7,022 bases of DNA from assembly GCA_017860725.1 (NCBI GenBank), contig JAGDMX010000339.1:1-7022 (forward strand), given 5' to 3'. This DNA comes from Chloroflexota bacterium (GTDB lineage Bacteria; Chloroflexota; Anaerolineae; Anaerolineales; UBA4823). Below the pieces are notes generated by a model. It made no database searches and was not told the DNA's origin. It saw only the letters and a list, made by a program, of their open reading frames with translations. The translations under genes were made by a program, and so were the position numbers. The stretch's first letter is position 1. Each line of letters begins with the position of its first letter. Below are positions 1 through 4,946 of this stretch, one piece after another.

Positions 1-204
1 TTTATTGTCGCAGCGAAATACACCTGCAAAGCCATCCTGGAAAGGCACCACCGCACTGTTGAAGATACTGTTCGATGAAGGAATTAAGTCCCGCGGAATG
101 ATCGGGTTAGCGCTGTAACGCCAGACGATATCTCTGCAACCTTCCGGTCGGTCTTCCCAGGGAATTTCCAGTGTAGAGCTTGAGTAATGTCCTGATGATT
201 CCAT
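1..204 (-). CDS. GH130 beta-mannoside phosphorylase, N-terminal 68 codons (3' end outside window)
   Basis: The gene runs off the left edge; translating the minus strand from the ATG at 204 gives 68 residues with no stop. Residues 14-30 (IPWEDRP, then DIVWRY) and 33-66 (NPIIPRD, SNSIFNSAVVPF, FAGVFRCD) match the opening blade of the five-bladed propeller of GH130 enzymes, most like the subgroup with beta-1,4-mannooligosaccharide phosphorylases and mannosyl-N-acetylglucosamine phosphorylases. These cytoplasmic enzymes use phosphate to release mannose 1-phosphate from beta-mannosides. The catalytic Asp and phosphate-binding residues lie beyond the edge, so substrate cannot be decided. The ATG is chosen because the family homology starts about 13 residues later; the upstream ribosome site is weak, and the reading frame stays open upstream, so a GTG or TTG start further up is possible. 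It follows the GH3 gene after 87 bases and is probably the last visible gene of the same operon. A neighbouring cellobiose phosphorylase makes a glucomannan-derived substrate plausible; that is inference. Confidence 0.85.
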   Translation of the reverse strand, partial: MESSGHYSSSTLEIPWEDRPEGCRDIVWRYSANPIIPRDLIPSSNSIFNSAVVPFQDGFAGVFRCDNK

Positions 205-291
205 CTGCTTTACATCCGTTCGAGTATAAGATGACAACCTGTACCCCACTAAGCACGGGCCAGATAACTCATTTCTCACACCAGCTTCAAA

Positions 292-2169
292 CTACAACCC
301 AAAACCAATGGGAAACAAGGCGTCTGTTTCTCTTCCCCCCAGGGATGGGGAAACAATTGGGATTTGATCCATTGAACGCGGCCAGCTAAACGAAAGCCTG
401 CCACTGAAAGGCAGATCACCGAAGAGCACATCTGCAACTCCCTGGCCTTCCGTTCCTGGCAGCCAAGCAGCGACCAGAGCATCCATATCCGGCAGCTGCT
501 CGGTGATAATCAACGGCCGGCCAGACAACAGGATAACGACCAGCTTCTGGCATAAAGTGCGCATGCGCTCGATCAAGAGGATATCCACCTTCGAGAGAGA
601 CGGATCAGGTTGATCACCAAAGCCTTCTGCGTATGGAATTTCAGCCAGCACAACAATCCCAACCTCTGCGATCTCATCTGAAAGCTGCTCAAATCGCCCA
701 TCTGAATCATAGACCACCCGAGCTGATGAAGAAACGGCAGCTTGGATCCCACTCAAGATCGTCGTGCCGGGTGTGATATTGCCAGGCTGGCCCAACCATT
801 CAATCGTCCAGCCACCACACTGCAAACCGATATCGTTTGCCGCCTTTCCCGCTACCAGGATGGTAGCGGCGGATTTCGATAGTGGTAGTGCATGCGCCTC
901 ATTCTTTAACAGTACCAGAGATTTTGCGACCGCCTCCCGCCCTAGCTCCCTGTGCGCTGCTGAACCAATCAGGGAAAGGTGTCTGGGATCAGGTTTAGGT
1001 CGTTCAAATAATCCGACCTTGAATTTAACGCTCAAGATCCGCTGGACTGCATCGTCGATGCGATCTAAGAGGATATCGCCTTTTTCAACCGCACGCTTCA
1101 GGCTCGAAATGAAGCGCTCATAATCATATGGCACCATACTCATATCGATGCCGGCGTTGATTCCTGTGACCACCGCCTGGTAATAATCAGCCGATACCTG
1201 ATCGATCCCGGCCCAGTCTGAAATAATAAAGCCGTTAAAACCTAACTCGCCCTTAAGCACCTCAGTCAGCAGATAGCGATGGGCGTGCAACTTGAGACCA
1301 TTCCAACTGGAGAGGGAAGGCATCACCACTTGCGCTCCAGCCTGGAGGGCAGCAATATAGGGCGTAAGGTGAATCTCCCGCAGCGCGGCTTCATCCAGGC
1401 GGGTATCTCCCTGATCAATTTTGAATGCAAACTGATTATCCACACCTTCCAGTATGTACCCTGGAGGAATAGGAAACAACATTTGCGAGCTGCCCCATGT
1501 CGTCCCACCATCGCCAAGATAGTGCTTTGGATTAGCCAGCACCGACAGAGGGCCGTTTAATCGATCGCCTTGCAATCCTTTAATGTAGGCGCTGGCAAGC
1601 TGCGCCACTATTCGATTATCCTGGCTGAAGCCTTCGTAAGTTCTGCCCCAACGGATGTCCTGGGGAACAGCAACCGTGGGGGCAAAATTCCAATAAACAC
1701 CGGTCGCCGCAAGCTCCTCTGCAGTGGCGCGCCCAATGCGGTAAACCAGATCCGGATCACGGGTAGCCCCCAGACCAATATTATGCGGGTAGATCACTGC
1801 GCCGTACAGATTGTTATGACCATGTACAGCATCAACCCCATACAAAATCGGGATACCCAGGCGAGTTTGCATAGCGGCTTCCTGGAAATCGCCGACCATT
1901 TTTACCCAGCCAGCAGGGGTATTTTCAGGGGGATAGCCGCCTCCACCGCTCAGCACTGAGCCGATGAAAAATTGTTTCACCGTATCAGGGTTGAGGCTAT
2001 TTTTTTCAACCTGGGTCATCTGACCGATCTTCTCATCCAGTGTCATCCGATCCAGCAGATCTTCTACACGCGCTGCGATCGAAACCGATGGGTCCTGATA
2101 GACGGGATGGGTGCTGCTGAAACTCACCTGGTCGCTTCGATTAGATTTCGGTGTTTTATTCTGAGTCAC
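292..2169 (-). CDS. GH3 beta-glucosidase / beta-glucan exohydrolase, plant ExoI-like, cytoplasmic
   Basis: The 625-residue product is a two-domain GH3 hydrolase that removes glucose from the non-reducing end of beta-glucosides. The first domain (about 23-390) holds YGVDAVHGHNN (110-120), RWGRTYEGFS (173-182), the KH pair at 215-216 and the nucleophile Asp318 in ISDWAGID. The second domain (about 410-625) holds CGGWTIEWLG (451-460) and the likely acid/base Glu515 in PYAEGFGD. Trp319 plus Trp454/Trp458 correspond to the tryptophan clamp of barley exohydrolase ExoI, which explains broad linkage tolerance in that family. The protein ends at FPIGFGL, so it has no fibronectin-III tail; total length is normal for this subgroup. 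The start is GTG at 2169: an in-frame TAG sits five codons upstream, a weak GAGAG site lies 8 bases before it, and the next ATG is inside the conserved region. The N-terminus is polar, with no signal peptide. It lies 53 bases after the cupin gene and 87 before GH130. Exact substrate (cello-, laminari- or mixed-linkage oligosaccharides) is not shown. Confidence 0.95.
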   Translation of the reverse strand: MTQNKTPKSNRSDQVSFSSTHPVYQDPSVSIAARVEDLLDRMTLDEKIGQMTQVEKNSLNPDTVKQFFIGSVLSGGGGYPPENTPAGWVKMVGDFQEAAMQTRLGIPILYGVDAVHGHNNLYGAVIYPHNIGLGATRDPDLVYRIGRATAEELAATGVYWNFAPTVAVPQDIRWGRTYEGFSQDNRIVAQLASAYIKGLQGDRLNGPLSVLANPKHYLGDGGTTWGSSQMLFPIPPGYILEGVDNQFAFKIDQGDTRLDEAALREIHLTPYIAALQAGAQVVMPSLSSWNGLKLHAHRYLLTEVLKGELGFNGFIISDWAGIDQVSADYYQAVVTGINAGIDMSMVPYDYERFISSLKRAVEKGDILLDRIDDAVQRILSVKFKVGLFERPKPDPRHLSLIGSAAHRELGREAVAKSLVLLKNEAHALPLSKSAATILVAGKAANDIGLQCGGWTIEWLGQPGNITPGTTILSGIQAAVSSSARVVYDSDGRFEQLSDEIAEVGIVVLAEIPYAEGFGDQPDPSLSKVDILLIERMRTLCQKLVVILLSGRPLIITEQLPDMDALVAAWLPGTEGQGVADVLFGDLPFSGRLSFSWPRSMDQIPIVSPSLGGRETDALFPIGFGL

Positions 2170-2222
2170 AAGGGTTTCTCTCTAGAAAGCTGAACAAATG
2201 ACTAAATCAGTAACAAAGTTAC

Positions 2223-2636
2223 CTATTGGTGATATTCCAATCCTAATATCATCAACCTTTGTTCGGGTGTGAGCTGGAAAAATTCCGAGTTGTCTTGCCC
2301 AGTATCCCGGTTCTCCACAATCAATATTGATGCATCCCGGCTGAGCAAGATAGTGTGCCAGGTATTCTGTTTCACGTTGAATAATTTTCCACTGGACATT
2401 ACCTCTGCTTGGATGTCACTCACCTTTCCCTGATTCCCCCCAATGAGTAGGGTTGCCCAACCGTCCAACAATACAAACACTTCGTCTGTCTGGGTATGGC
2501 GCTCCATACATTCTATGTTCCCGGGTAGCGAGGCTTCTTCCCAGCGCAAGATCGCCACACGCCAGTCACTATAATCGATCAGTGGCTGGTAGCCTGTTCC
2601 CAAGTATTGCCTGATCTCCAGCAACTGTTCATCCAT
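2223..2636 (-). CDS. Small single-domain cupin protein of unknown function
   Basis: The product is 137 residues and has the pattern of one cupin beta-barrel. Residues 45-59 (ERHTQTDEVFVLLDG) resemble cupin motif 1, with His47, Glu52 and Gly59, and residues 91-109 (NTWHTILLSRD, then ILIVENR) resemble motif 2 with His94. The usual HxH pair of motif 1 is not present: the second His position is Thr. A metal could still be held by Glu45, His47, Glu52 and His94, but this is inference. Similar small cupins occur in sugar-utilisation loci of anaerobic bacteria; a sugar-binding, isomerising or regulatory role is possible and none is proven. An ATG at 2651 overlaps the GH94 stop as ATGA, but the ATG at 2636 is preferred because a strong AAGGGAGG site sits 4 bases in front of it, while the upstream ATG has no ribosome site. 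The gene begins 11 bases after GH94, so the two are almost certainly co-transcribed and translationally linked. Confidence 0.85.
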   Translation of the reverse strand: MDEQLLEIRQYLGTGYQPLIDYSDWRVAILRWEEASLPGNIECMERHTQTDEVFVLLDGWATLLIGGNQGKVSDIQAEVMSSGKLFNVKQNTWHTILLSRDASILIVENRDTGQDNSEFFQLTPEQRLMILGLEYHQ

Positions 2637-2640
2637 ATTG

Positions 2641-2648
2641 CCTCCCTT
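2641..2648 (-). promoter_or_regulatory. Strong ribosome binding site of the cupin gene, overlapping the GH94 stop
   Basis: On the minus strand AAGGGAGG is followed by CAAT and then the ATG at 2636. Its first base is the last base of the GH94 TGA stop. This decides the cupin start in favour of 2636 over the ATG at 2651, and indicates that ribosomes finishing GH94 can start on the cupin directly. Confidence 0.75.
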
Positions 2649-4852
2649 CATCCGCCCATCCAGACTTCCACCTGATGCGCTCCACTGAGAGCCTCTAATT
2701 TAACCAAACTGCCCTCGATCTTCACGTCATCCACAGCGACTCTGGTCACGCCTCGGCTGACATGCTGTGGGTTATGCACCGTGATATTCAATCTGCAACC
2801 TCTGAAGATTCGCTCAACAGAAAAATCATCCCATTCAGGTGGAATGCACGGATCAATCCTCAAGCCATCAAACTCGGGGCGAATACCCAAGATCCACTGT
2901 GTAATTGCCAAATAATTCCAGGCAGCCGTGCCAGTCAGCCAGGAATTCTTCGCTTCACCATGCGTGGGTGCTTCCCGCCCGGCGATCATCTGGGCATAAA
3001 CATACGGCTCGCAGCGATGCACATCGCTGATTTCTTCCCTCCTGGAAGGATTAATTCGCAGGTAGTAATCATGGGCTCTTGCACCGTTCCCCACCATCGC
3101 TTCAGCTATCATGATCCACGGGTTGGTGTGACAAAAAACGCTGCCGTTCTCCTTGTACCCAGGCGGATACGAGGAGATTTCTCCCAGGTTCAGGTAATAT
3201 TGTGTATACCCGGGTTGGTGCAACATGATGCCATGGGGTGTCGCCAGTCGCTCTGCCACTGAATCAAGCGCCTGTCGGGCTTTGCCATCGGCTATTCCCA
3301 AGCCAGCCATGATGCATATGCCCTGTGGCTCAATGAAGATCTGTCCCTCCTTACAGGTGCTGGATCCAACTGGCTCACCAAAATCGTCATAGGCGCGCCG
3401 AAACCAGTCACCATCCCAGCCAGCTGCCCATACTGCCGTTTCCATCTGCTCAATTGCCTGACGATAAACCTGGGCCTCCTGATCGCCTGTTCTTCTCAAG
3501 GTAATTTGGACCATCATCTGTGCCGCCAGAATGAACAACCCGGCGATGAATACACTCTCAGCTACTTTGCCATCCTTATTCGTCGTGGTTTGGAAAGATT
3601 GGCCCGGGGAGCTGGAAAAACAATTGAGGTTAAGGCAGTCGTTCCAATCTGCGCGCCCGATGAGCGGGAGATCATGGGGTCCAATCCGGTCAAGCGTGTA
3701 CTGCATGCTGCGTTGTAAGTGGGCGTAAAGATTCTCTTCTGTGCCGGGGGCATTGTCATACGGGACAAGCTCGTCCAGGATGTCCCATTTTCCGGTCTCC
3801 TGTATATAGGCTGCCACGGATAATACCAGCCATAAGGGGTCATCATTGAAGCCAGAGCCCACCTCATTGTTTCCGCGTTTGGTGAGCGGCTGGTATTGGT
3901 GGTATGCCCCACCTGTGGGGAGCTGGTCATTAAATGCGGCTGAAACTTCTACAGGCTGCAGGAAGCGCCGGATGATCGGCACAACGGTGCGTTTATTGAT
4001 GGTCTGCGTGCCGGCAGGGTCGAACTTCTCCTCCAGCGGGTTTTCCTGATAACCCAACAAGAAGATGACTTTCCTAACCTCACTGGGCTGCAGCGCCAGC
4101 TTGACATGCATCGCCCCAATGGGCTGCCAGCCATGAGCGCTGGAGTTGCTCAGGGTACCTCTTTCCACTCCCCTGGGAGAATCCCAGCCCCGGTAGGGAC
4201 CCAGGAAAGCCTCCCGGTCGGTATCGAAGCTGGATAATTTCTCTGAGCAGGTGAAGAAGGCAAAATGGTCACGGCGCTCACGGTACTCGGTCTTGTGATA
4301 GATCACCCCGTCCACCACTTCTACCTCACCTACCGAGTAATTGCGTTGAAAGTTGGTAGCATCATCCATTGCATCCCACAGGCAAAACTCGACTGTGGCG
4401 AAGATGGATAAGTTAACCGCCTCAGGGCGTTGGTTGGTCAGGGTTAGCTGCCAGATTTCCAGGTTCGCCCCAAGCGGGATAAAGTAGCACGTGTTGGCTT
4501 TAATCCCAAGGTGGGTGGATTGGATGGTCGTATAACCCATCCCATGGCGACACTCGTATTCCTCCAGTGGGGTGCGGGTAGGCTGCCAGGTGGGTGACCA
4601 GCATGGGGAAGCAGGCGCATCATCGTCGCGCAAGTAGATGTATCGCCCCCCTGAATCAAGCGGTGCGTTATTATATCGATAGCGCGTCAGGCGCCTCAGC
4701 CTGGCATCTTTATAGAAGGAGTAGCCACCCGCGGTGTTGGAGATGATCCCAAAATAATCTTCACAACCCAGGTAATTGATCCATGGCAGGGGGGTGTCAG
4801 GACGGGTAATGACATATTCGCGCGCTTCATCATCGAAATAACCAAATTGCAT
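2648..4852 (-). CDS. GH94 cellobiose phosphorylase with a large internal in-frame deletion, probably inactive
   Basis: Intact relatives split cellobiose with phosphate into alpha-glucose 1-phosphate and glucose in the cytoplasm. The N-terminal beta-sandwich is nearly canonical (PWINYLG at residues 23-29, ISNTAGGYSFYKDARLRRLT at 37-56, YECRHGMGYT at 99-108). The (alpha/alpha)6 part has AYHQYQPLTKRGN (316-328), the general acid Asp405 in RADWNDCLNL, His575 in CHTNPW and Thr640-Gly641 in SWLTGTAAW, the last three expected to bind phosphate. The C-terminal segment (GIRPEFDGLRIDPCIPP, 656-672) is also typical. The length is 734 residues against about 811-822 for known cellobiose phosphorylases. 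The gap is at about residue 308: AAFN jumps to QLPTGG, losing the WNQYQ, SRSAS and GRGMGFRDSNQD block whose Arg/Asp pair binds sugar in subsite -1. A TTG at 4879 would add nine residues, but it directly follows a TAG, has no ribosome site, and homologues begin at the MxFGxFDD position, so the ATG at 4852 is used. Family is certain; activity is doubtful. Confidence 0.9.
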   Translation of the reverse strand: MQFGYFDDEAREYVITRPDTPLPWINYLGCEDYFGIISNTAGGYSFYKDARLRRLTRYRYNNAPLDSGGRYIYLRDDDAPASPCWSPTWQPTRTPLEEYECRHGMGYTTIQSTHLGIKANTCYFIPLGANLEIWQLTLTNQRPEAVNLSIFATVEFCLWDAMDDATNFQRNYSVGEVEVVDGVIYHKTEYRERRDHFAFFTCSEKLSSFDTDREAFLGPYRGWDSPRGVERGTLSNSSAHGWQPIGAMHVKLALQPSEVRKVIFLLGYQENPLEEKFDPAGTQTINKRTVVPIIRRFLQPVEVSAAFNDQLPTGGAYHQYQPLTKRGNNEVGSGFNDDPLWLVLSVAAYIQETGKWDILDELVPYDNAPGTEENLYAHLQRSMQYTLDRIGPHDLPLIGRADWNDCLNLNCFSSSPGQSFQTTTNKDGKVAESVFIAGLFILAAQMMVQITLRRTGDQEAQVYRQAIEQMETAVWAAGWDGDWFRRAYDDFGEPVGSSTCKEGQIFIEPQGICIMAGLGIADGKARQALDSVAERLATPHGIMLHQPGYTQYYLNLGEISSYPPGYKENGSVFCHTNPWIMIAEAMVGNGARAHDYYLRINPSRREEISDVHRCEPYVYAQMIAGREAPTHGEAKNSWLTGTAAWNYLAITQWILGIRPEFDGLRIDPCIPPEWDDFSVERIFRGCRLNITVHNPQHVSRGVTRVAVDDVKIEGSLVKLEALSGAHQVEVWMGG
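3907..3920. repeat. Perfect 6-bp inverted repeat at the GH94 deletion junction
   Basis: The plus strand reads CCCCAC-CT-GTGGGG, two perfect arms with a 2-base centre. It lies inside the GH94 codons for L-P-T-G-G, immediately downstream (in gene direction) of the point where the expected family sequence is interrupted. It is GC-rich and could form a tight hairpin in single-stranded DNA. It may equally be a by-product of Pro-Thr-Gly-Gly codons. Confidence 0.6.
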
Positions 4853-4856
4853 CATA

Positions 4857-4861
4857 CCCTC
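4857..4861 (-). promoter_or_regulatory. Likely ribosome binding site of the GH94 gene
   Basis: GAGGG lies 4 bases before the ATG at 4852 and only 1 base before the ATG at 4855. The spacing therefore favours the second of the two adjacent ATG codons, which also matches the family start. The site is moderate rather than strong. Confidence 0.5.
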
Positions 4862-4885
4862 TGTAATATTATGTCTCAACTAGCC

Positions 4886-4904
4886 CAGGTAGAAATCTCA
4901 CCTG
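4886..4904. repeat. Interrupted palindrome in the leader between the BglB-type GH3 and GH94
   Basis: CAGGT and ACCTG flank a 9-base centre (AGAAATCTC on the plus strand), about 34 bases before the GH94 start. The position in the longest gap of the operon (94 bases) would suit an operator or a small RNA hairpin that separates the two messages. The arms are only 5 bp and there is no T-run, so it is not a convincing terminator. Confidence 0.3.
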
Positions 4905-4946
4905 ATCTCCACGTCAGATTCCGTTAATAGTGGGGATTGTCGGTGG

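Noticed and set aside
205..291. Promoter for GH130 based on a TATACT hexamer in the gap
   Set aside because: No acceptable -35 hexamer is found at 16-18 bases spacing, so the match is likely chance in an operon gap.
180..389. Plus-strand open reading frame spanning the gap between GH3 and GH130
   Set aside because: It overlaps both real genes antisense, and its product matches no family I recognise.
1570..1959. Plus-strand open reading frame of 129 codons inside the GH3 gene
   Set aside because: It lies wholly antisense to strongly conserved GH3 sequence, has no recognisable domain and no ribosome site that stands out; it is a shadow frame.
2210..2222. GTAAC-AAA-GTTAC dyad just after the cupin stop as a terminator
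   Set aside because: The stem is only 5 bp and AT-rich, with no T-run after it on the minus strand; it is too weak to call.
2762..3262. Plus-strand open reading frame of 166 codons inside the GH94 gene
   Set aside because: It is antisense to the conserved C-terminal half of GH94, and its composition looks like a reverse-complement shadow with no domain.
4877..4879. TTG as the start of the GH94 gene
   Set aside because: It directly follows an in-frame TAG, lacks a ribosome site, and would add nine residues not seen in relatives; the ATG at 4852 fits better.
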